Source of the DNA: Dichetophora obliterata
Taxonomy: Eukaryota > Arthropoda > Insecta > Diptera > Sciomyzidae
Assembly: GCA_963920525.1 (NCBI GenBank)
Contig: OY986435.1
Span: forward strand, 274,060,348 to 274,124,347
Length of the DNA stretch: 64,000 nt
Reading direction: 5' to 3'
Position 1 is the first letter of the stretch, and the number at the start of each line of letters is the position of its first letter. The notes under the pieces are model-generated. The model had not been told where the DNA came from, searched no databases, and saw nothing but the letters and a program-made list of their open reading frames with translations. Positions 12,867 to 24,042 of the stretch are shown piece after piece. A program made the position numbers and the translations under genes.

Positions 12867-14694
12867 AGTGCACTACTTAGTTCTTACAACAAAATACAAT
12901 GGAAAACATTAAAAACGAAAATGTGAAAGCTTTACTCCAGTACCAGAGGACCAACAATGAAGACTGCAATGGTTTAAGAAATTTGTCCAAACAAATTTCC
13001 AAACAAAATTTCTAGTAAACTCCAGTCAATTAAGTTTAAAATTTATAGATTTCCTTTTAAATTGTTTGGCAGCAAAAAGAATTTAGACACCATCAAAAAA
13101 TTATTGGCAAGCTAAAGATGATTCTTCAAATTCTGAAGTAGAATCAGATCCCTCTTCAGGTTTTCATGATGAGCTTCCAAAACAAGGACAACGTCGTGTT
13201 CATAGTACTAAGAAAGATGTTGTCTTACCACACGTCATTAGAGCACTCGATCGGTTTCAGATAAGTAGCTAGCAAGCAATGATGGTGAAAGTTCACAGCT
13301 TAAAAACCGTCGAAATCGATATAAATAATGGCGATTCGTTGGCTTAAAACGTAAATTATTTGGCGCTGAAGAAGTAGTCAACAATATGTATATTGTTATT
13401 GACGTAGCAGAGAGAGCAATTGGTGTAATGCCTCGATTTGATGGAAAAATTACATATAAGAAAAAAGTAAAGCAAATGGTATAACAAGGTGCTGAACAAC
13501 ATCAAAAAATGGTTCCTTATCTAACAACCACAAATAAATCTTTTTAATGGTGTTATTTGATAATAAAACTTTCTTAAAAATTGTGTTCTTTATAAATATT
13601 GTTTAGCCTGTGTTTCTATAAAATTAAAATTATTTAATCAAAAACCTACGTTTTTAAAATTAAAAGGGATTATCTCCAAAAAATTATGCATCAGTCTGTG
13701 GTATTTATTTTCATATTAAAAAGTGCCATCAAGTTCGTTGCATCGGTTAAAACCAAAAATTAAAAAAAAAAAAATTTCCATTTTTTACTTTGACAGAGTG
13801 CAATAGATTACAGAACTTAGTTTTTGCAAACACTGATAATGACTTTCGATTAAGCGAATGAATAATTATGTTGGAATCAGTATGTCTTATAGTTTTTTAC
13901 GGATTAATTAATATCTAAAGAAAATAAATTTAAAAGATTTCATAAAAAGATACAATAACAATGTTTTTTTTCTTTGAGCGCACTCGGTTAAAGAGATATC
14001 GAATTCAAGATTTTACATTGCACAGATCATAAGAACTTTTGCAATTTAGTAAAAAAAAAAATTCATCTACTGTTTAAGTTACAGAAAGATCTCAGATAGT
14101 AAGCTTCAGAGTTAGCTCCGATAATACGGTGTAACAGTGAAGAAAAACTTTGTATAAGACAAGGTGAAGGCTATAGACCTGAACATAAGATTACTGCATG
14201 CTTGGTTTTTTGAGTCAACCCAAAAATTTTTATACGTATCCTAAAAACCCAATTTATGTGACATGCGTGTTAATTAGTTTGCATAACTCTGTTGTTTTTG
14301 AATTAATTTAAAAATTGCAAACTTTTTTTTAAAAAACAAAAACAGACCTTCTCTATGGTATATATTGTACAACATATTTATGTCTATAAAATTGGAAAAG
14401 TTACAGGTGGAAACGATAAAACTTTCACATTTTTTTTCTTTAACTTTGACCTTGATTTGTTGAATATTTTTCTTTAAAATTACCTTGAAATAGCTACTCA
14501 TACATTCGAACAGCTTGTTTAATTTCGCGTCCAAAAAAGTTAAGTTTTTTCAGTTGACGAAAAAATATTTGCATTATTTAATTTTAAGTATTCAAACTGA
14601 AGTGAAAAATTATTTAAGTAAAAAAAAAATTTAATATAATACGTATTTAAAACAAACTAAAAAGTATAAAATAATTTCTCCTAAAGAAGGGCTA
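12867..14694. other. intergenic DNA with decayed coding-like patches
   Basis: Between about 13130 and 13545 several short plus-strand frames look protein-like (VVLPHVIRALDRFQISS, then NNMYIVIDVAERAIGVMPRF, and KKVKQMV), broken by stops. I cannot name them. The rest is AT-rich with nothing I can support. Confidence 0.4.
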
Positions 14695-14911
14695 TTAGTT
14701 CTCCGAAAACCGTGGGGCGCAAGCTATAGAGAATAGTAAGCAGTGTTATTAACAATTGTAGTACGTTAGTGAACTAATTATTTCTTAATCCAGGTCCCTT
14801 GACTGTCAGGATAGAAGTCCTTGCATGGATGGTATATTTAAGTTTGCTAAGGTTGGTAATGCAGGGTTAATATTCTCTTTAGCATGCGCCCCACGTTTTT
14901 AGGAGAATTAA
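14695..14911. mobile_element. 217-bp MITE with 37-bp inverted ends
   Basis: The left arm begins TTAGTTCTCCGAAAACCG and continues GTGGGGCGCAAGCTATAGAG. The right complement begins TTAATTCTCCTAAAAACG and continues GTGGGGCGCATGCTAAAGAG. No coding capacity; the target duplication is unclear. Confidence 0.6.
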
Positions 14912-15139
14912 AAACACCACTCTAGGAAAAATTCTTTTATGCTTTTTAGTTCGTATTAAAAACGTGTTATAGTAAAAAAATTTTTTACTCAAATAATTAT
15001 TTCTGATTTTTAGTCTTTGTCAAAAACTTTATACATTCGAATTCCCAAAATTCATCACTGAAGGTGACAAATGAATTTGTTCAAGAAACTGAAATAGTTC
15101 CATACATATTAAAAATGAAACAAAAAAAAAACCGGAAAA

Positions 15140-15215
15140 CCCCATTGACATTGTTGAAGATCGAACTAACAACAACCTTACGATTATAAAGTAAGTGCTC
15201 TGTGCTTTGATCAAA
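15140..15215 (-). repeat. tRNA-like sequence (possible tRNA-derived SINE scrap), left of the Penelope-like remnant
   Basis: The minus strand reads TTTATAATCGTAAGG then TTAGTTCGATCTTCAAC, resembling an anticodon arm and the TTCGA loop of a tRNA. The stems pair poorly, so it is not a functional tRNA. It is similar to the sequence at 16170-16245. Confidence 0.35.
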
Positions 15216-15323
15216 AGAACTCAAGAAGAAATATATGCTAAATATCAATAAATCGAACTACTTTCTTATAAAATAAATAAGAAACTGACAACAGTATGCA
15301 CGTACACAGAACAATAAAAAAAA

Positions 15324-15811
15324 TTGAACACATCTTATGCACACAAATCGAACCAAACACTTGCGAATATATTCACCAACACTAAGGATATAGTACACAA
15401 TTTAGATCATGACATGTACGAAAACAGCTGCAAAGGAAAAGACGGGGAAGACTGTGAACAAGTATACATGGGACAACGAAAAGATCTCTCGGAGTATGAA
15501 TAAAGGAACATATGTCAAGTATTAGGAAAGGAAGAGAATCAACGGGACTCGCTCAACATATTTTGGAAACAAAGCACACAGCTGATTTTAGCCAAATTAA
15601 AATCTTGACAAAGAGAAGATAAAAAAAGAATAAAAAAAATAAGAGACTAACATTAGAAAGCTTACGAATACAAGAAAAACAAAGTATACCTATGAACACG
15701 AAAGGAGACACGGATAATATAAATCTAACATACTCTGTAGCAATTCAAACTAAAAAATCAGTGCAATATTATTTGAAGTTTGACAAAAATTGTCTTATAG
15801 TGACGTTCTAA
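15324..15811 (+). pseudogene. Penelope-like element remnant: GIY-YIG endonuclease region
   Basis: The plus-strand frame shows SNQTLANIFTNTKD, then SCKGKDGEDCEQVYMGQRKD, a Cys-rich lead-in to the GIY-YIG core with VYMG in place of the usual VYIG. After a frame change come HMSSIRKGRESTGLAQHILE and TKHTADFSQIKIL, then RLTLESLRIQEK and TKGDTDNINLTYSV. This order (Cys-rich lead, VYIG, HILE, TLE-LRIQ, DTDNIN) is what I know from the C-terminus of Penelope-like ORFs. The reverse transcriptase part is missing upstream. Two breaks (a stop at about 15501 and a short A-rich gap near 15620) disable it. Confidence 0.75.
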
Positions 15812-15964
15812 TTGTTTAATGTTTAATTGTCAAATGTTTTGACATGTAATGTGATATTTGAATTTCTAATTTTCCTGTCATGTATAAAAAATTAATTGTG
15901 TATATTGATATACATTCTAAACTAAAAATCTCTTTTTGTATTCGTTTTTAAAATAAAATAAAGG

Positions 15965-16010
15965 ATTCTCCCAGAAGAAGCTGAAAAACAACCAGCGAAA
16001 CGTCGGAAGA
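15965..16010 (+). ncRNA. decayed hammerhead-ribozyme-like motif of the Penelope-like element
   Basis: CAGAAGA (15972-15978) is one base from the hammerhead core CUGANGA. It is followed by a perfect 4-bp stem GCTG/CAGC (15980-15983 and 15993-15996) with a 9-nt loop, then GAAA (15997-16000) and CGTC. Penelope-like elements are known to carry hammerheads in their terminal repeats, so the position downstream of the GIY-YIG frame fits. The U-to-A change in the core should make this copy inactive. Stems I and III are not obvious. Confidence 0.45.
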
Positions 16011-16169
16011 TATATGAAATAAATTTTTTATTTGCATTAAAAAACAATAGACCATTTAGCCTGAGCACAAGTTGCAAAAAAAAAATATATAAATCTGTAA
16101 ACATTGGTCAAATACATTTATTCAAAAATATATTATTTAAACTACTTTTTTACAAATTCAAAATCCGTC

Positions 16170-16245
16170 CACATTGTTGAGGCTCGAACTCACTACCTTG
16201 TGGTTATAAATCTATCGCTTTACGCTATGAGCTACAGAACTCACA
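16170..16245 (-). repeat. tRNA-like sequence (possible tRNA-derived SINE scrap), right of the Penelope-like remnant
   Basis: The minus strand has TAGCTCATAGCG (box-A-like), TTTATAACCACAAGG and GTGAGTTCGAGCCTCAA (box-B-like). The T-stem pairs at 4 of 5 positions but the anticodon stem does not pair. It shares its overall frame with 15140-15215 in the same orientation. Confidence 0.4.
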
Positions 16246-16363
16246 CCAAAACTTTTCTAAATGAGGTAATAAATTCACTTCAGCTGTGAATTTTTGAAAT
16301 TTATGTTTGAAATGTCAATGAGCTTTTCATTATTTTTGTTAATATGAATTGTATGATTTTTAA

Positions 16364-16386
16364 TATGTATGTATGTATGTATGTAT
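16364..16386. repeat. (TATG)n microsatellite
   Basis: More than five TATG units in a row. Confidence 0.9.
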
Positions 16387-16764
16387 CAAATAGTTTCGCA
16401 TTTTAGCCAAACAAATAAACGTACAGACAAGAAAATCAGTGACTATTGTGTGTTATTCAGTTCTGAGCTACAGTTTCAAAACTCTAGCTCATCGGGAAGT
16501 TGGTTAAAAATTGATTCAAAGACTTTTACGGGATTGACATGAAGTGAATCTAATAAATATGTGTTAAAATAAATTTATTTAAGCAAAATAAATATGTCGT
16601 AGCTCACTTGTAGAAAGGCTACAAATTAAATTTTTTATTTTTGCACTGGAGAGACTTTTTATAACACATAACACAACTGCAATAATATTTTTTGCATTTT
16701 TTAGACTTTTAAAATAAATGATATCTTGTTGATCGGAAAATTAAACATGCTTTTAACTTCTTTG

Positions 16765-17880
16765 GTGTGTGTCAAAAGGAAACATTTTCGTCGTGGTAGG
16801 ATAGAAAATACCAAGTTGAATAAAATTTGTGTGTGTTGAAATAAATTTGTCTTTTTTGCTGTGTCAAATGGACGATGAAATTTTGACAATTACAAATTTT
16901 GACGTTTCACATATCGGTCGTGTTATAGCGCAAATATTTTATTTAATTTGCATTTTATTCAATTTGCGACATATTTAATTCGAGTACTTGTACTTGCAAC
17001 TTATTTCGTAAACTTGTAATAATGTTTACTTAAAAAACTTAAAAAATAACAAAATAATAAAAATAAGAAAAAATACAGTGCTTGAGTTTGTGTGTGCATG
17101 TGTGCGGGCCAATGATCTCCCGGTGCATCAGCAAGTGCAGCAAAGTTAAATTGGCTTTCTTTGCTGGCGAACGTCCTCCAAGTGCCACCAGCAGCAGCAC
17201 AAGCAAGTGCAGTGCAAAATTTGTTGCTAGCCAACATCCTCTAAGTTCCATCACCAGCAGCACAAGATAGTGCAGCGCGAATTTCCTGATTCTTTTGCTT
17301 GCCAATGTTCTCCGAGAGTCGCCACGAGAAGCACCAGCAAGTGCAGCACAATTCAATTGACTGGTCAACTCTCCAATATTTCAGAAGCACCATTTCAGCA
17401 TGTCTCAAGCGCAGAGGCAAATTTCTGCCATTATACTCTGACGTGAATTAAATAAATTGAATGCGGAGAATTTGCGCTTAATTTGCTTATGCTGCTGGTG
17501 ATGGCACTTGGAGGATGTTGGCTAGCAAGAAATTTGCGCTGCACTTGCTTGTGCAGCTTTTTTTATTATTCGCTTTTTTTATTATTTTTATTTTATTTTT
17601 TAAGTATTTTAAGTTTACAATAGCTGTGTTTTGCAAAAAACGACCGCTTATTGTATGAAAAGTCGCTCATACTCGCTTAAATAAGCAACTTTTCATATAA
17701 TAAGCGGTCGTTTTTTACAACTCGCTTAGAAAAAAACACGCCTAATATTACAAGTTTACGAAATAAGTTGCAAGTACAAGCACTCGAATTAAATACGTCG
17801 CGGAAATCGACGTGTTGGTTTTTTATTTTTGAGTGTGTCAAAAATTCACTTTCGATTGTCAAAATTTGTAGTAGCCCCTG
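16765..17880. mobile_element. foldback-like element with tandem repeats in its arms (copy A)
   Basis: The left outer arm (16765-17045) reads inward to CGAGTACTTGTACTTGCAAC and CGTAAACTTGTAATAAT; the right arm (17745-17880) has the inverted counterpart. Between them are about four imperfect 60-75-bp tandem units (17105-17400), each with a GCCAAC-TCCTCC-AGTG-CACCAGCAG core and GCAAGTGCAGC. One inverted unit (17485-17560) follows. Long inverted arms holding tandem repeats are the mark of foldback elements. A small hairpin MITE (17624-17742) interrupts the right arm. Confidence 0.6.
17624..17742. mobile_element. small hairpin MITE inside the foldback-like element
   Basis: AACGACCGCTTATTGTATGA (17639-17658) pairs with TCATATAATAAGCGGTCGTT (17693-17712) except for one base; the arms reach about 33 bp (17635-17667 and 17684-17716). 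The related arm at 25600-25640 runs straight through the site without it. Confidence 0.6.
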
Positions 17881-18476
17881 GGGCCAAGATGTATTTATGA
17901 AGGTGGAAGAAGTAGGTGACGTCTATCAAATCGACACCGTAACAATGTCAAAATTTTTGTGCAAGTGATGCCACTTTCTATTATTTTCTTTATTGTGGGA
18001 CAAATTCTTTGAGTGGGAGTTTTGAAGTCGGGAGAAAAGATTATGTTACGGAACATCACAAGCAGTCAAATTTTAGATGTTTTTAAAGTAATAAAGTTAA
18101 GCAATGTAGATTGGTGGCCTTTTATTTTATTAAGTATACATATATTAATATTTTTATTCCAAAAACATATGTTTTCCTTGCTGTCAAAATTTGATCATCC
18201 GACTGAAAAGTTTCTGAGTGACACACAGCCTATGAGTATATCTAGGTGGTTTGAAAGTTTAAAGTCAAGTTTAAAGTTGAAAAAATAAAAAAAGTTTGAA
18301 ATTTCTTAACGTTTCCACCCGGAATTTTTTCGATTCCTCAGACACGCAAATGAAAAGAAAATGTTTTCAGCTTTTAAATATATTAAAAAACAACAGAGTT
18401 GTGTTATAAACCTTGGAGCCTGCCAATGCGCACTGGGTAGCTGCTCTGCATACATTAGTTGTTGTAATTGTTCTCA

Positions 18477-18501
18477 TTGTTGTTGTTGTTGTTGTTGTTT
18501 T
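18477..18501. repeat. (TGT)n microsatellite
   Basis: About eight TTG/TGT triplets. It makes the Cys run in a chance plus-strand frame. Confidence 0.9.
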
Positions 18502-19394
18502 CATTTTGTTACAACTGAACTCACGTTGCCAGCTTGTGTACCTACGTTAGTTAACGAGTTACAATGATATTTGAACTAATTAAAACGGTTTTTTGCTATT
18601 GTTTTTTATTTTTTTATCTCATTTTTTTATTTCCCTCAACATACCTACTCCATTGCCAAGCTGTTACGATTTCACAAAATTTCTATGTAATCCGCAATGT
18701 TATAAGTTCGAATTCTAGTTGTGTTACGAAAAAACAAAAAGCAAAAACACTAAATCATTTAACGGTTGAGTAGAATCCTTGGCTTCGCTTGGCCTAATGA
18801 GACTGGTTACGTTGGTTGTTAGGCGTGCTTTCAACGGTTCCAATAACGTAATGCTGATGAAATGTTGTCAGCCACTGATTAGCTTTGCAAAATGAACAGC
18901 TGTCAATAAGTTTTGGTGCAGCACTGTTTTCTTTTTGTTTTTAGGATAAAATCTAAAGTTCTCGGATAAAAAGAAGAAACTGTATCTGGGAGTTGCTTGC
19001 ATATCAAGGTATTCATAACTTTCAACAACGAAAAGCATTTTCATACTATTAGATTTGTCATGACATTTTTAGTTGGAAAATAATTATGATTTACTAATGA
19101 AGTCCTCAAATTTAAAATAATTTTTTTCTATTTGAAGTTGATTAAACTACCACTTAGATTCTAGTCAGGCTTAAATAGCCTAAATTCATAAAAAAATTTG
19201 CAATGGAATTGGGTACCAGGCCAAAAATTGTGTCTAATTAAGTCCGTAAGTTAGGCTGTCACAAATGTTTATTGAAAGGCGCCGAATAAGTGTACAACTA
19301 AAGAAGAAGTCTAGTTGTATGAAAAACATAATTGTATTTTAACTCAAAAAATTGGTGCTTCTTTTATTTTATGACTTTTAAGAAATATTCTTTA

Positions 19395-19541
19395 TTTTTT
19401 ATGATCTATTGAATAAATACATGAACTAAGATTGTGAGCTTTAGATCAAGTGAGTTTTCAAGAAGGCAACAACAACAACAACAACTCTGTATAGAGTCAA
19501 TCACTCAGCTGACTAGACAGTCTGTTTCGGAAATCGCTACA
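19395..19541 (+). repeat. dispersed 147-bp repeat, copy 1
   Basis: From TTTTTATGATCTATTGAATA to GTTTCGGAAATCGCTACA, including CTCTGTATAGAGTCAATCAC. About 95% identical to 32527-32672, same orientation. Both lose similarity sharply after CGCTACA. Family unknown. Confidence 0.75.
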
Positions 19542-20431
19542 TATTCCTCTTCAGTAGTCTTTGAGTGATTAAGCTGTGATCAACTCACTGTTTAAACTAG
19601 CATATGAATGTGCAAATCCTCTAATTCATTCTTATGAATTGTATGGCTGCTAATCATATGACACTTCAAAGCAGTAGGCCATTTTCGACAAAAAATCGAA
19701 CACTAATGAATATTGAAATAAATGAAGAAGCAAATAGAACAGATGGCAACCCATAATAGAGTTGATGGTGGTGATCTAAAATGGCATACTGCTTTGAAGT
19801 GTCAAAAGTCAATAAACTCTGCCAAAAAGTGTTTGTCCCCTTAAATTTATTATTTACAGCTCTTTTTTTTCCTGCAGTCATGTTTACTGCTCGATGAAAA
19901 CAAACGAAATGACGAAAGATTGATCAATCAAGCCCTTACGCACATCCAGCCGCTTGACCAGCATTGCAAATTATCTAAAAATTTGGATTTTGATCAATAA
20001 AGCCATCAACGTGTATGTGTAACGCATGCAAACAAATATGTACTAACTTATATACCTGATTGACGTCAAATGATTGACCGTGTGAGGTGCGCATTATACA
20101 TGTTACCATGTTACGGCACGGTGTTCAGGGTGCAGGTATAAAACGTAAGTCATTGTACCTCCTTTTTTATTGGTCGGGGGGATTCCTGGACACTTTCTGA
20201 ACACCCCCAACCATTTTTGAATTCGCCATCTGGCACTTTTGAAAAAAAAGGAAAAATTGATTGTTATTGTATTTTTCCACTTAACTGACATTGTTTATCC
20301 TAAGCGCTCTCGCTCCAACTCTGTAGCTTTGCCCTCTCTTTCTCACCTATGAAGCTGTGACTTATTTATTTGTTAATGTTTTGAACATGCAGCTATGTTC
20401 AGTGAGCGTAACTTTTCACATGTACACAAAA

Positions 20432-20936
20432 CTGTCTGACCATGTCGTTGTAGTGTCGGTGAGAGAATCGCTAAGAGATGGCCCAGAATTGTTGCGTTAG
20501 CTTTGACGTTTTGCTTTTACTCAATCTGCCATTGCTGATTTTCTTGAACTTGCTTCAGTGTTCTCATCGTACTCCGATGAACTAATAATTACTCCACTTC
20601 CATTTATTTCACTTCTTTTTGCAATGCTCTCCATATAAATTTACTGCATTTTCAACTAAAGGCTACTCCAATCATTATTAGACAACAGTAGGAATACTGT
20701 TTACTCGCTACATTGGCTGACAGATTCTTCAAATTTTGTTAAAATATGGCAATATTTTTAGAGAGAAGCTGAGAGTCCTGCCAAATAAACGACAAAGTCA
20801 AAATAGAAATAGAAACATTTCTATCTTGGCGTTTTCATTATCGTATTCTGCCGCAATTTTCTCCCATAAGGTTTGCATTGTCTCTGTCAGCGCTCTGCCT
20901 GCCGACACGACAACGACATGGTTCTGGTCATGGCAG
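20432..20936. mobile_element. 0.5-kb MITE, family K, copy 1
   Basis: Starts CTGTCTGACCATGTCGTTG and ends in the inverted form with GGTCATGGCAG. By eye it is over 90% identical to copy 2 at 21027-21538 and in the same orientation. Its termini are less regular than those of copy 2. Confidence 0.7.
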
Positions 20937-21026
20937 AATAACCAGGTAGATGCAATTCGGAGAGCAAAAAACGAGAGAGCAAAACATTGGTGTAGCTATA
21001 ATGTCACTATTAACAATTTATGTTTA

Positions 21027-21538
21027 CTGTCTGACCAGAATCATGTCGTTGTCGTGTCGGTGAGAGAGAATCGCTAAGAGTTGGCCCAGAATTGTAGCGT
21101 TGGCTTTGTCGTTTTGCTTTTATTCAATCTGCCATTGTTGATTTTCTTGAACTTGCTTCAGTGTTCTCATCGTACTCCGATTGAACTAATAATTACTCCA
21201 CTTCCATTTATTACACTACTTTTTGCAATACTCTTCATATAAATTTACTGCATTTTCAACTGAGGGCTACTCCTATCATTATAAGAGCAAGCAGGAACAC
21301 TGTTTACTCGCTACATTGGTTGACAGATTTTTCAAATTTTGTTAAAATATGGCAACATTTTTAGAGAGAAGCTGAGAGAGCTTTCAAATAAATGACAAAG
21401 TCAAAATAGAAATAGAAACATTTCTATCTTGGCGTTTTCATTGTCGTATTCTGCCGCAATTTTCTCCCATAAGGTTTGCATTGTCTCTGCCAGCGTTCTG
21501 CCTGCCGACACGACAACGACATGATTCTGGTCAGACAG
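21027..21538. mobile_element. 0.5-kb MITE, family K, copy 2 (clean ends, TTA duplication)
   Basis: The left end CTGTCTGACCAGAATCATG continues GTCGTTGTCGTGTCGG, and the right end is its perfect complement over about 34 bp. TTA flanks both sides (21024-21026 and 21539-21541). It carries no transposase; open frames across it are chance. Confidence 0.8.
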
Positions 21539-21541
21539 TTA

Positions 21542-23712
21542 TTCGTTCAGCCATAGGGATGTATAATTTACTTGTAACCGTATAAATCAATTGAGTACCC
21601 AGATTTTATGTATGAACATGTAAAAAACTAAACAAAAGTCTTAAAAATTTCATAAAATGAGCCGTGTTTTAAGATATAATACATAACTAATTGTAGTTTG
21701 GCCTTAAATGAAGCAAATGAAATTTTACTTTTAATGTAATTTTCATTCGACTACTTTTTTCGATTGTGTAGTAACCAATTTATTTGTGTAGTTATGTACG
21801 GCTGATTTAAACTGTCAAAATATAATTTGACAAGTGAAATTTCTGTTGGAAAACATAAAATTTAAATAATGAAATCGGCGATTGTTTGCTAATTTTATCG
21901 TGCTGGAACGGCAGCTAGCAATTAATGAACTGTTTTCGAATTTTCAAGACGGGAGGAAGTTAAAGGCAGTCCAGTTCAAAACTGAATAAATAAGTAAGTA
22001 AAAATTGATAACATTTTCAAAAGACCTCATTTTGACGTTATAATTACGCCTTAGTTATTGTTTTGTTGTCGGAGAGAGCGTATTTCTAGTGCATCTCTAT
22101 GTATATTCAACATGGTAGTGTTGTCCCAGAGAGGTGAGTACCGTAGCTGTCACACATAAGAAGAGCGTAAAAGACAATGAATAAGAACTTGAACCAGGGA
22201 TGGAACTATAGCCACAATCGTGCTATTTTTCGTACTTTCGAGATCAGACGAGAGTTTAGGCACGTACGTTTTCATTTCGGACTATTTAAATTTATCGGAG
22301 TTAAAAAACCAAGTTGCATGTAAATGTAATTAATGTAATTTTCGATTTATGATGCACCTTGTTGCTTTCTTTGACATTTCGTTATTCTTATCAGTGCTAA
22401 TAAAGTTACTTCAACATAATTACACTACTCCAAAAAATTTGAAAATTTTCACTATAACACACAGCGATAACATTTTTTATAGTGAATTTTTTCGTCGAAT
22501 CCAAATATCGTAATATTTATTTTCGATTAGCTAAAATTTTTCATATAAATTGGCAAAAATTAAAAAAAATCCACTGTTGAGAGCAATAATTTACATAAAC
22601 GCTTGTAAAAACTTTTCTTTTCTTTGAATGAATTGTTGTATATTGAAGAGTATAGTCAAACCAAAAATTTTAAGGTATAAAATGTGCCAACAGTGTCAGT
22701 AGTATAGTTGTTACGGTCGAATTTATTTAAAAAAAGTTTTTTTCGTTTTTTTTAACAAATTTAAAGTTTCAAGACCAATATCTGAAAATAAATTTAAGGG
22801 CGATAAAAAATAGCTCTTCATTCTGATTTCATTAAAAAATTTAAAGCATATATATTAAGCCGGATCGCTTTTGTATGGGGGAAAAAAATCATTTGTCCGT
22901 GGTCTTATAGTTAGAGAAACTCATAAAAACGATTTCTGCATACTTTTTTTTCAAATCGGAGAAAATATATCGGAGCGTTTTTGATTCTCCTGAAGGTATT
23001 TCTTGTTAAAAAAACATGTGTTTTGCTTGTAACGTTGTATTTTTCAAAGAACACATGCCCAAATCTGCAAACAAAATATAAATTCCTTACTTATACCAAC
23101 ATTTAGGCGAAAAAATTACTGAATTTATGTTTTATTATAACTCTTATTGACCTCCAAACATAGAATTGTTTGCTATTTTTAAAAACACATTTTGTTGAAA
23201 CCTCTGTAAAAGACACATTTTCCATTGGATTTACGTAAAATTGATCTTCTTGGAAAGGAATTAAATATTATTAATATTAATTAATTTATTAGATATTATA
23301 TATACCTTGGTGCATCTACCTCGTTATTCTGCCATGGTTATGGTCAGACAGAAACTCACAACAGAAGAGAATATAATTCAGTCGTTCGCTGACGGTGAAG
23401 CTGTGAAGACCTGTGTCGGAAATTTTATGTACACTCTTAAAAAACTATTCACTAATTTAATGAGGTCTTTATAATAATTTTAATGATTCGTATATATTAG
23501 GGTTTAAGAATATTAAAATAAAACACCTAAAAAGCATTGTAAATAATCACATATTACAGTATGTGTTGGGGTATAAACGTACAAACTTACAAATAATTGT
23601 GACAACTATTTCGCTCAGTGTGTGCTATTCTAGAGCGCACCAATACTTACAAGACGAAATTAAATGTGACTTTGTTAGAATGCCCAGCCCTGGCATAGGG
23701 ATATGATAAAAA
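21542..23712. other. intergenic DNA, no gene seen
   Basis: AT-rich. A short palindromic relic resembling the family K terminus (CTGCCATGGTTATGGTCAGA) lies at about 23328-23347. Nothing else is supportable. Confidence 0.4.
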
Positions 23713-24042
23713 ATGAATCGAGTAAATAAGCAAGAGTTAGCTAGTTCGCTACAAGTTATAGACCTTGAAATTCAGTTCGATTTCCACATTGAAGGGAACG
23801 TTAAAATGTTCGGAGTGAACAAACTGAATCATGGCGGTTCTCATGAGGAAAATCGATCACGCATATGCCTTTTATGTTTAAAAAAAGGTACAAATTACGT
23901 TGGAATTCAAGGTGCATTGGAAAGAAAATTAAAGTCTTTGTTAAATTTTGAAATCACCTATTTTTCGCCGAATGTTTTGTGCTGTGCGTGTAAAATAAGC
24001 TCAAGCTGCAGGAAAACGTGGTCAAGAATTTCGATATATTAG
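23713..24042 (+). CDS. unrecognised Cys-rich ORF, probably transposon-derived
   Basis: 109 codons starting at an ATG. It contains RICLLCLKKGTNYVG (CxxC) and, about 40 residues on, VLCCACKISSSC (second CxxC), a layout that could bind zinc. Past its stop, another frame continues with VCAICENWSENG near 24095, again a CxxC pair, so the original protein may have been longer and is now frameshifted. It resembles in outline the N-terminal Cys motifs of element-encoded proteins I have seen in insects and Hydra, but I cannot name the family. No splice sites to neighbours are evident. Confidence 0.4.
   Translation: MNRVNKQELASSLQVIDLEIQFDFHIEGNVKMFGVNKLNHGGSHEENRSRICLLCLKKGTNYVGIQGALERKLKSLLNFEITYFSPNVLCCACKISSSCRKTWSRISIY

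Noticed and set aside
17001..17368. Two overlapping minus-strand frames rich in Ala and Leu
   Set aside because: They read through the tandem units of the foldback-like element; the repeated residues come from the DNA repeats.
18013..18288. 91-codon plus-strand frame with a hydrophobic middle
   Set aside because: No domain, splice sites or homology that I recognise; AT-rich composition and position beside the foldback-like element make it weak.
18640..18730. Possible tRNA because of GTTCGAATTCTAG
   Set aside because: No cloverleaf: acceptor, D and anticodon stems do not pair.
20736..21077. 113-codon plus-strand frame
   Set aside because: It crosses from one MITE copy into the next through non-coding DNA, so it is a chance frame.
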